Shown here one piece after another: positions 1 through 4,814 of a stretch of DNA of 5,915 nucleotides. The notes under the pieces were generated by a model, which had not been told where the DNA came from, ran no database searches, and worked only from the letters and a program-made list of their open reading frames with translations. The position numbers and the translations under genes are program-made. This DNA comes from Planctomycetota bacterium (GTDB lineage: Bacteria; Planctomycetota; Planctomycetia; Isosphaerales; Isosphaeraceae): the NCBI GenBank assembly GCA_021777685.1, contig JAJYDH010000404.1:1-5915 (forward strand), written 5' to 3'. Within the stretch, counting starts at the first letter, position 1; every line of letters starts with the position of its first letter.

Positions 1-40
1 GGGCGAGGCCCACCATCCCGATCCGTGGTGGGGCTCGCCC
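1..40. terminator. Imperfect inverted repeat at left edge, possible terminator
   Basis: Positions 1-15 and 26-40 are inverted repeats pairing at 14 of 15 positions (one G:G mismatch at 8/33) around a 10-base loop. The structure sits about 95 bp beyond the stop of the leftward CobB-like gene, so it could end that transcript. Any T-run following it on the minus strand would lie left of the window and cannot be seen. On the plus strand no T-run follows. The stem is clear; its role is inferred. Confidence 0.5.
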
Positions 41-134
41 GAGGCTCGACCCACCCTACGGAGATTGCCCGGACTCCAATCACACGATCGTCCGATGGAC
101 CAACCGCGTCACTCCTAGCATCGCAATCCCCTTC

Positions 135-1487
135 TCAACGATCCGCCTGGCGGAGCGTCAAACTCGGGCGGTGGGGGCCGGCGAAAGCGGTGACGACCTT
201 GGGCAGCGCGGCGAGGTGGAGGTGGACCAGGCTCCCGACGGCGTGGTGATGGTGGAAGAAGTCGCCGACGTCGGAGATCCGGCCGAAGCCGGCCGCGCAA
301 TGGCACAGCTCGCCGGTCGGGCGGAGGGTCCACCGCTTCGAGTAGTAGCCTCGGACCTCGGTCCCGCTCGGGGCGAGCCAGGTGTCGCAATGAATCCGGC
401 AGGTGACGGGCGTCGGCGGCGAGGGGTCCGGCAGCAACTCGGCGTCGAAGGGCAGGATGCCGACGCCCGGGAACTCCCGGCCGTCGACCCGCATCGACCG
501 GCCGAGGTAGGCCGTGCCGCCCCCCTCGGAGTAGATCCGCCGCCCTCGATAGACGTGGTAGCGCAGGGCGTTGATCAGGCTGAGGTTCGCGGCCAGCTCC
601 TCGGCGTGGCGGTCGGCGAAGCCGCAGCCGATCATCACCAGGTCGACGGCCTCGGGCAGGTCCTCGCTCCGCAAGGGGGAGAACTCGACGAGGTCGGCGC
701 CCAGGGCTTCGAGCGTCTCCAGCGTGTCGGGGAAGTAGCCCCCGAACGCCTCGTCCTGGGCGTAGGCGACCCGGAACCTCGGCCGGTCGGCGGGGCGGGG
801 CTCGATCGAGTCGATCGGGAACGGCCGGCTCAGGGCGAGCGAGCGGAGGGCCGGCAGGTCGACGAACCGGCGGAAGCTCTCGGCCAGCGGCCCGAACACG
901 GAGTCGGGCATCGGGCCATGCCGGGGCGACTCGGCGAAGGCCCGCCGGACCTCGGGGAGCGCCTCGACGGCGCCGATGACCGGCCGCTTGAGCATCATCC
1001 GGACCGCCGAGGCGATCCGAGGAAAGTCGCCCGGGTCTTCCAGGCCGTCGAGCAGGACGGCGTCGACCCCACGGGGCAGGTGGGGCAGGTGAAGATCCTC
1101 CCAGCGCGGGCATGGGAGCAGGGCGATCGTCGGCAGGTCGAGCGCCCCGGCGATCGGCCGGAGCCCGCCGGGCCGGTCGTGGTGCTCGCAGCTCAGGGTC
1201 GCCGTCGAGTCTTCCAGCGTCCCCTCGACCACCGCCAGGTCGGCGCCCCGCGATCCCTGGGCGAAGACCCTCCGGCAGACGTCGTCCGGCATCAGCCAGG
1301 CGTCGAGATGGCGGCCCGGCAATCCGGTCGCCTGGTTCACGGCCTCGGTCCCGGTCGGGCAGGCCCTCGACCGGAAATGCTGCACACGCCAGTGCATCGA
1401 AGACAGGCCCGCTAAGAGGCCAAGGCTGGCCGGTGACGGTTCCGGGCCGGGCCCGGGCACGGCCAATGCCAAGCGTGGTAGTGACAT
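135..1487 (-). CDS. CobB/CbiA-family protein, apparent pseudoenzyme (degenerate P-loop and glutaminase site)
   Basis: The 450-residue product matches cobyrinate a,c-diamide synthase (CobB/CbiA) in length and domain order. The family amidates corrin side chains using ATP and glutamine. The N-terminal dethiobiotin-synthetase-like domain shows LGLLAGL, then RHLDAWLM (family RNLDSWM) and ADLAVVEG (residues 82-89). The C-terminal class I glutaminase-like domain shows RVAYAQDEAF, LEALGADLVEFSPL, HAEELAANLSL, TAYLGRSM and finally GSLVHLHLAA. Key residues are missing. The P-loop (family GxxSGxGKTT) reads VPGPGPEPSPAS at residues 10-21, without Lys. The nucleophile motif ECGG reads EGGG, with Gly322 (codon 522-524) in place of Cys. 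The family GGYPE reads GCGFAD, and HEFHYS reads RGYYS. The frame is intact, so this is not a decayed gene. The start at 1487 is chosen because homology begins just after it and GGGA lies 8 nt upstream; ATG 1496 and ATG 1601 are also in frame. The gene is transcribed away from ribBA. Family assignment is firm; loss of activity is inferred. Confidence 0.85.
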   Translation of the reverse strand: MSLPRLALAVPGPGPEPSPASLGLLAGLSSMHWRVQHFRSRACPTGTEAVNQATGLPGRHLDAWLMPDDVCRRVFAQGSRGADLAVVEGTLEDSTATLSCEHHDRPGGLRPIAGALDLPTIALLPCPRWEDLHLPHLPRGVDAVLLDGLEDPGDFPRIASAVRMMLKRPVIGAVEALPEVRRAFAESPRHGPMPDSVFGPLAESFRRFVDLPALRSLALSRPFPIDSIEPRPADRPRFRVAYAQDEAFGGYFPDTLETLEALGADLVEFSPLRSEDLPEAVDLVMIGCGFADRHAEELAANLSLINALRYHVYRGRRIYSEGGGTAYLGRSMRVDGREFPGVGILPFDAELLPDPSPPTPVTCRIHCDTWLAPSGTEVRGYYSKRWTLRPTGELCHCAAGFGRISDVGDFFHHHHAVGSLVHLHLAALPKVVTAFAGPHRPSLTLRQADR

Positions 1488-1574
1488 AACGCACATCCCG
1501 AGGGAGACCGGATTATTCGTGAATGCCTGCGACGGGCCCGGGCGGAAGCCCCGAAGAGTGCGACCTCGATCGGT

Positions 1575-1590
1575 CGACCCGATCGGGTCG
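1575..1590. promoter_or_regulatory. 16-bp perfect palindrome, candidate operator
   Basis: CGACCCGATCGGGTCG is a perfect palindrome about 90 bp upstream of the CobB-like start. It directly follows, on the minus strand, a TTGACG that resembles a -35 box. CGACC (1561-1565) is also complementary to GGTCG (1572-1576), so an overlapping alternative inverted repeat exists. A dimeric regulator site is one reading. GC-rich genomes form such palindromes by chance fairly often, so the role is uncertain. Confidence 0.35.
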
Positions 1591-1617
1591 CGGGACGTCA
1601 AATTCGCGGAGGGAATC

Positions 1618-1637
1618 CTCGGGGCAAGGGCCCCGGG
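1618..1637. other. GC-rich hairpin
   Basis: An 8-bp stem (one T:G wobble) closes an AAGG tetraloop: bases 1618-1625 pair with 1630-1637. No T-run follows on either strand, so it is not a standard intrinsic terminator. It lies more than 100 bp upstream of both gene starts. Confidence 0.4.
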
Positions 1638-1726
1638 CGGCCTGGATCGATCTCACCTCGACCCAACGGCAATGATAGGGCGACCACCCTCCCGGTCAAG
1701 GTCGGTAAGCCCCAATCCCCCGCGTT

Positions 1727-1761
1727 TTCGACGGGCAGGGCATCCTCCCCGCCCGGTCGAA
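1727..1761. other. Long hairpin upstream of ribBA promoter
   Basis: Bases 1727-1740 pair with 1747-1761 over 13 base pairs, with one A:C mismatch (1737/1750) and one bulged G (1755), closing a 6-base loop. The outer arms read TTCGAC and GTCGAA. It is the strongest stem in the intergenic region and lies about 115 bp before the ribBA -35-like box. Whether it is transcribed is unknown; it could be a regulator site or a remnant terminator without a T-run. Confidence 0.45.
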
Positions 1762-1875
1762 TCTCGAAATACCCCGCCATTTCTTTCCGAGTTTCATTTC
1801 TCTCCCGACATCTGATCGATTGTGAGTGCGAGCGTGCGTGCATTTTTCTTTGAGGGGGCGAAATCGGGGGCGAGA

Positions 1876-1906
1876 TTGCCCGATGGAGAGGGTCTTTGCC
1901 TAGAAT
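1876..1906 (+). promoter_or_regulatory. Probable sigma70-type promoter for ribBA
   Basis: TTGCCC (1876-1881) and TAGAAT (1901-1906) resemble -35 and -10 boxes with a 19-bp spacer, slightly longer than the optimum. The predicted transcription start, near 1913, would leave a leader of about 50 nt before the ribBA ATG. ATCGGG (1863-1868) and CCCGAT (1879-1884) form an inverted repeat overlapping the -35 box, where a repressor could bind. The -10 match is good; the -35 is only partial. Confidence 0.5.
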
Positions 1907-1966
1907 AGGGATCGATGACGGCGGCCGGCGGGACGTTTCCTCTTTTTCTCGAAGTCGGTGGGTGCG

Positions 1967-3202
1967 ATGGCCTACGAATTCTCCAAGATCGAAGACGCGC
2001 TGGAGGCGATGGCCGTCGGCCGCGTGGTGATCGTCGTCGACGACGAGAGGCGCGAGAACGAGGGCGACTTCGTCGTGGCGGCCGAGAAGGCGACGCCCGA
2101 GACGGTGGAGTTCATGATCACCCACGGGCGGGGCCAGTTGTGCATGCCGATCATGCCCGACCTGGCCCGTCGGCTCGAACTGCACCCGATGGTCGAGACC
2201 AACACGGCGCCGCACCGGACGCCGTTCACCGTGCCGGTCGATCTAGCGTCGTGCCGGACCGGCATCAGCGCCGAGGAGCGATCGAGGACGATCCGGGCGA
2301 TCATCGACCCGAAGACGCGGCCCGACGACCTGGTCAGGCCCGGCCACCTGTTCCCGCTCGTCGCCATGGAAGGGGGCGTGCTCCGCCGCGCGGGGCATAC
2401 CGAGGCGACGGTCGACCTCGCCCGTCTGGCCGGGCTCAAGCCGGCCGGCGTCCTCTGCGAGATCCTCGACGGCATCCACGTCGCCAGCCGCGAGAAGCTC
2501 CACGAGATCGCCGAGACGTTCCACCTTCCCATCGTCTCGATCGAGATGTTGATCGGTTACCGCCGCCGTCGCGAGAAGCTGGTCCACCGCGCCGGAGAGG
2601 CCGAGCTGCCGACCCGCTACGGCCGCGGGCGGATCGTCGGCTACCGGGTCGAGCACGAGCCGGGCAACGAGCCGGTGGCGATCGTGATGGGCGACCTGGC
2701 CTCGGTCCCCGCGCCGCTGGTCCGCATCCACTCGTCGTGCTTCACCGGCGACCTGCTCGACTCGCTCCGCTGCGACTGCGGCGACCAGCTCCACCTGGCG
2801 CTCCAGGCGATCGGCGACGAGGGGGTCGGCGCCCTGATCTACCTGCCTCAGGAGGGGCGCGGGATCGGCCTGATCGCGAAGATCCGCGCCTACATCCTCC
2901 AGGACCAGGGTCTCGACACGGTCGACGCCAATCTCGCGCTCGGCTTCCGGGCCGACCCGAGGGATTACGGCGTCGGGATGCAGATCCTCCAGGACCTCGG
3001 GCTCGGCAAGGTCCGGCTCCTGACCAATAACCCCAAGAAGACCGACGCCTTCGTCTACCACGGTCACGGCCTGGAGGTGGTCGAGCAGGTGCCGATCATC
3101 GCCCCCGACGAGGCCCACCGCCGCGGCTACCTCGAAGCCAAGCGCGAGAAGATGGGGCACATCCTTCCCGTCATCGATCCGGCGCCGAACGGTTCCGTGT
3201 GA
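1967..3202 (+). CDS. ribBA: Bifunctional 3,4-dihydroxy-2-butanone 4-phosphate synthase / GTP cyclohydrolase II
   Basis: RibBA is a cytosolic enzyme making both precursors of riboflavin. Its N-terminal half converts ribulose 5-phosphate to 3,4-dihydroxy-2-butanone 4-phosphate plus formate. Its C-terminal half opens GTP to the diaminopyrimidine. The first domain (about residues 1-200) carries VVDDERRENEGD, HGRGQLCMP, a GHTEAT motif with His144, and GVLCE with Glu165. The second (about 205-400) carries the zinc ligands Cys258, Cys269 and Cys271 in HSSCFTGD...RCDCGDQ, then QEGRGIGL (295-302), DTVDAN, RDYGVG and LTNNPKK (352-358). Length, 411 residues, is normal and nothing essential is missing. 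ATG 1967 is preferred because homologues begin like MAYEFSKIEDAL; an in-frame GTG at 1958 would add three residues. The ribosome site is weak (GTGGG, 4 nt away). No other riboflavin gene adjoins it, and no FMN riboswitch precedes it. Confidence 0.97.
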   Translation: MAYEFSKIEDALEAMAVGRVVIVVDDERRENEGDFVVAAEKATPETVEFMITHGRGQLCMPIMPDLARRLELHPMVETNTAPHRTPFTVPVDLASCRTGISAEERSRTIRAIIDPKTRPDDLVRPGHLFPLVAMEGGVLRRAGHTEATVDLARLAGLKPAGVLCEILDGIHVASREKLHEIAETFHLPIVSIEMLIGYRRRREKLVHRAGEAELPTRYGRGRIVGYRVEHEPGNEPVAIVMGDLASVPAPLVRIHSSCFTGDLLDSLRCDCGDQLHLALQAIGDEGVGALIYLPQEGRGIGLIAKIRAYILQDQGLDTVDANLALGFRADPRDYGVGMQILQDLGLGKVRLLTNNPKKTDAFVYHGHGLEVVEQVPIIAPDEAHRRGYLEAKREKMGHILPVIDPAPNGSV

Positions 3203-3204
3203 TA

Positions 3205-3262
3205 GAGTCGAATGTTTCGGGCGAGGTCCACGGAAGGTCAGCCGCCTCGCCCCGTTCGACTC
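3205..3262 (+). promoter_or_regulatory. Two-tier stem-loop in the ribBA downstream spacer
   Basis: GAGTCGAA (3205-3212) pairs perfectly with TTCGACTC (3255-3262). Inside it GGGCGAGG (3219-3226) pairs perfectly with CCTCGCCC (3245-3252). The two 8-bp stems are separated by a small asymmetric internal loop and capped by an 18-base loop. It begins 2 nt after the ribBA stop and ends 7 nt before the ribosome site of the next gene. No T-run follows. It could terminate or attenuate the ribBA transcript, protect its 3' end, or act as the 5' leader structure of the small secreted gene. Confidence 0.55.
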
Positions 3263-3269
3263 CCACGAC

Positions 3270-3277
3270 GGAAGGGG
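3270..3277 (+). promoter_or_regulatory. Strong ribosome binding site
   Basis: GGAAGGGG lies 7 nt upstream of ATG 3285. It is the best Shine-Dalgarno match in the window and fixes the start of the small secreted protein gene. Confidence 0.7.
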
Positions 3278-3284
3278 TTGCGCC

Positions 3285-3746
3285 ATGAAACGGACGGGAA
3301 TGGCCCTCGCGCTCCTGATCTTCGCCACGGCTTCGGCCGATGCCGGTGTCTTCGCCAAGAAGAAGCAGAAAGAAGAAGTCCCCGGCGGCCATCCGACCCA
3401 ACTGGTCGCGCCGAACGGTGTCGTCGTGCCAGTCTGGGCCTCGCAACGGATGCAGGATTCGCCGGTGCCGCTCTACGGCAAGTCCTGGGGACGACGCCCC
3501 TGGGCGATGGCGCTCTCGAACCAGGCCACGCCCGCGGCGGCGATGGCGAGGGCCAATGAACTCGGCTACGGCGCCGGGCCGGTCCCGGGCTACACGAACG
3601 GGCCGCATGGCCCCGGCGCCAATTACCCGATGGCAAGCGTCGGACCCGGCAACCCGAATGGTTGGGGGCCTCGCTCCGGGCTCCGCAATCTGTTCCAGCC
3701 GGGTCTCTACCCGATCATCCTCGGGACCGGCGCGACCGGCAATTGA
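3285..3746 (+). CDS. Small exported protein of unknown function, Gly/Pro/Asn-rich
   Basis: I do not recognise this 153-residue protein. It begins with a clear signal peptide: MKRTG, a hydrophobic stretch MALALLIFATAS, and a likely cleavage at ADA|G after residue 20. The mature part of about 133 residues opens with a basic patch KKKQK (25-29). A middle region (about 38-80) includes VAPNGVVVPVW and YGKSWGRRPW. A low-complexity segment at about 93-132 is rich in Gly, Pro and Asn, and the end is short and hydrophobic (LYPIILG). There is no Cys, no further membrane segment, and no catalytic motif I can name. It follows ribBA by 82 bp on the same strand, but the intervening stem-loop and its own strong ribosome site suggest separate control. 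It is very likely a real gene given the signal peptide and start signals. It may be an envelope or surface protein, which is only a guess. Confidence 0.8.
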   Translation: MKRTGMALALLIFATASADAGVFAKKKQKEEVPGGHPTQLVAPNGVVVPVWASQRMQDSPVPLYGKSWGRRPWAMALSNQATPAAAMARANELGYGAGPVPGYTNGPHGPGANYPMASVGPGNPNGWGPRSGLRNLFQPGLYPIILGTGATGN

Positions 3747-3750
3747 TCGG
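3711..3750 (-). terminator. Stem-loop just past the CAP-gene stop
   Basis: CCGATCA (3711-3717) and TGATCGG (3744-3750) form a 7-bp inverted repeat. A smaller CCGG/CCGG stem (3727-3730 with 3736-3739) can form inside its loop. Read leftward it starts 3 nt after the stop of the CAP-domain gene and lies within the 3' end of the convergent small gene. There is no T-run, so a terminator role is tentative. Confidence 0.35.
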
Positions 3751-3784
3751 CCTCATCGGTTCCTCGGGTTGGCCAGGATGAGGC
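3750..3784 (+). terminator. Stem-loop just past the small secreted gene
   Basis: GCCTCATC (3750-3757) and GATGAGGC (3777-3784) form a perfect 8-bp stem with a 19-base loop. Read rightward it starts 4 nt after the stop of the small secreted gene and is embedded in the 3' end of the convergent CAP gene. No T-run follows, so it may be a non-canonical terminator or simply coding sequence that happens to pair. Confidence 0.35.
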
Positions 3785-4649
3785 ACCAGAACGGCGTGCC
3801 GTCTTGCGCGGTCGCGTAGCCCACGCCGATCCGGGTGAACTGGCCGAGAACCTTGGATTTGAGGTCGGGGTCGTCCCTGAGGCTCTTGAGCACCGCCTCG
3901 GCATCGGGCTGGCCGACGGCGGTGCTCATCGCCAGGTCGGGATAAAGGCGGGTGTCGAGCCCGTCGAAGCTCGCCGTCACGCCGGGCTGGCCTTTCTTCT
4001 CGGCCAGGCGGGAGGATTGTTCCCGCGCGAAGGTCGCCAGCTTCGGCTCGACCGCGAGCGCCGGGAGCTTGGCGGCCGACCGATCGTCGTTGATCCGCTT
4101 GACCAGGTCGGCGGCGGCCGTGGCCGGGTCGAACTTCGGGATCGGCCTGCCGAAATCGGCGCACCAGTAGAATTTCCCGTCCTTGCCCTCGGCCCTCGCC
4201 ACGCCAATCTCGGAGTAGTCGCCCAGGACATTCTTCTTGTGAGGCGGGCTTTCCATCCACGCCAGCATGACGTCCGGGACGTCGCGCTGTCCCCGCGCGA
4301 CGTTCTCGCCCGTCATCAGGTAGTGGTAGCCGAAGTTCACGACCCTCTGGCCGGGGGTCGAGCCGTCGGCCCCTTCGTGGGTCATCTCCTCGCGTTCGGC
4401 CATGTCCTTGGCGTGGCCCCTGGCCGCCTCTTGGAGCTTCGATTCGAGCTTGAGCGGAGGGAGGCCCTCTTTGGCCCGTTCCTTGTTATGGGCCTCGACC
4501 AGCTCCGCGACGACCGATTTCTCGTCCTTGGTCGAGGCCGGACTCGCCGGCTCCTGGGCCATGAGGCCCGGAGACACGAGGATGGCCAGGGCGAGGGCCG
4601 CCAGCCGGATTGCGTTGCCAGGTCGAGGCTTTGCCGCGAGATTTCTCAT
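3753..4649 (-). CDS. Exported tandem CAP/SCP-domain protein, second domain degenerate
   Basis: The product has 298 residues. The N-terminus is a signal peptide (basic start, hydrophobic LAALALAILVSPGLMA, cleavage likely after MA at 31 or nearby). Domain 1 (about 46-168) is a bacterial CAP/SCP domain (YkwD-like, Pfam CAP). It shows AHNKERAKEGLPPL, His91 in MTHEGADG, Glu115 in TGEN, His137 in SPPHKKN, then YSEIGVARA and FYWCADFG; these match the family cavity residues. Domain 2 (about 179-295) repeats the same layout (LVKRINDDRSAAKLPAL, LRDDPDLKSKVL, FTRIGVGYA, PFWCLILANP) but lacks the two His and the Glu. Cys163 and Cys289 occupy matching places. Bacterial CAP proteins are exported and their biochemical role is mostly unknown; sterol or lipid binding and protease-like roles are proposed for relatives. 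The start rests on the signal peptide: the codon ten before the ATG is an in-frame stop, and no well-spaced ribosome site is visible. Confidence 0.9.
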   Translation of the reverse strand: MRNLAAKPRPGNAIRLAALALAILVSPGLMAQEPASPASTKDEKSVVAELVEAHNKERAKEGLPPLKLESKLQEAARGHAKDMAEREEMTHEGADGSTPGQRVVNFGYHYLMTGENVARGQRDVPDVMLAWMESPPHKKNVLGDYSEIGVARAEGKDGKFYWCADFGRPIPKFDPATAAADLVKRINDDRSAAKLPALAVEPKLATFAREQSSRLAEKKGQPGVTASFDGLDTRLYPDLAMSTAVGQPDAEAVLKSLRDDPDLKSKVLGQFTRIGVGYATAQDGTPFWCLILANPRNR

Positions 4650-4814
4650 ATCCCGATTGTTCAGCCGCTCCTCTCACATTTCAAGCGTCCGGATCGGCAA
4701 CGGCGGCCCGGCCGGTCCTTGCTCGAATCGTCCCGGAGGCTGGAGTCGGGCCGGCGCTTCGGGTAGAACCGATGAGGCCGGCCGATCGCCCCGAACTCGC
4801 CCAGGATGCCCGCC
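4650..4814. promoter_or_regulatory. Divergent spacer between the CAP gene and the redoxin gene
   Basis: This 165-bp spacer must hold start signals for both divergent genes. For the rightward gene, TAGAAC (4764-4769) resembles a -10 box about 45 bp before the start and echoes the TAGAAT before ribBA, but the -35 position (TGGAGT, 4741-4746, 17-bp spacer) is poor. For the leftward gene, TTGAAA on the minus strand (near 4680) is the only -35-like element I see, with no good -10. AGGA at 4803-4806 is the ribosome site of the redoxin gene. No other structure is convincing. Confidence 0.4.

Larger units (their letters stand above)
1488..1966. other. Divergent intergenic region between the CobB-like gene and ribBA
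   Basis: This 479-bp stretch holds no credible gene. It must carry the start signals of both divergent genes. It contains a 16-bp perfect palindrome (1575-1590), two hairpins (1618-1637, 1727-1761), an AT-richer patch around 1760-1860, and a promoter-like pair in front of ribBA. I looked for an FMN riboswitch, the usual control of riboflavin genes, and did not find its conserved segments. Upstream of the leftward gene, TTGACG (1601-1596 on the minus strand) resembles a -35 box, but no good -10 follows at normal spacing. Confidence 0.7.

Noticed and set aside
240..262. Run of four histidines (FFHHHH) near the C-terminus of the CobB-like protein as a metal site or tag
   Set aside because: It falls just before the conserved GSLVHLHL segment in natural context. 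No other metal-site pattern is evident, so it was not scored separately.
171..1415. 414-codon open frame on the plus strand, opposite the CobB-like gene
   Set aside because: Its translation is low-complexity (Gly, Arg, Ala, Asp, Val) with no family motifs. The minus-strand frame has recognisable CobB/CbiA motifs throughout, so this is an antisense shadow typical of GC-rich DNA.
1488..1601. N-terminal extension of the CobB-like protein to ATG 1601
   Set aside because: The extra 38 residues do not resemble the family N-terminus, which begins just before the P-loop position, and they would cover the 16-bp palindrome. ATG 1487 has GGGA at 8 nt.
1602..1700. Possible FMN riboswitch, suggested by GGGGCAAGGGCCCC-like sequence
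   Set aside because: A superficial match to the start of the RFN element only; the later conserved segments such as ACCGGCGGT and the P1 closing stem are absent.
1519..1815. 98-codon open frame in the divergent intergenic region
   Set aside because: No ribosome site and no motif; it crosses the palindrome and both hairpins, and its composition looks like translated noncoding DNA.
1915..3030. 371-codon plus-strand frame starting at ATG 1915, overlapping ribBA
   Set aside because: It is out of frame with RibBA and gives an Arg/Pro/Gly-rich translation without motifs, whereas the RibBA frame is conserved along its full length.
2243..3358. 371-codon minus-strand frame opposite ribBA
   Set aside because: Antisense shadow with Asp/Val/Arg/Leu-rich low-complexity translation and no recognisable domain.
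3804..4766. 320-codon plus-strand frame opposite the CAP gene
   Set aside because: The minus strand encodes clear tandem CAP motifs and a signal peptide; the plus-strand translation has no domain and no start signals.
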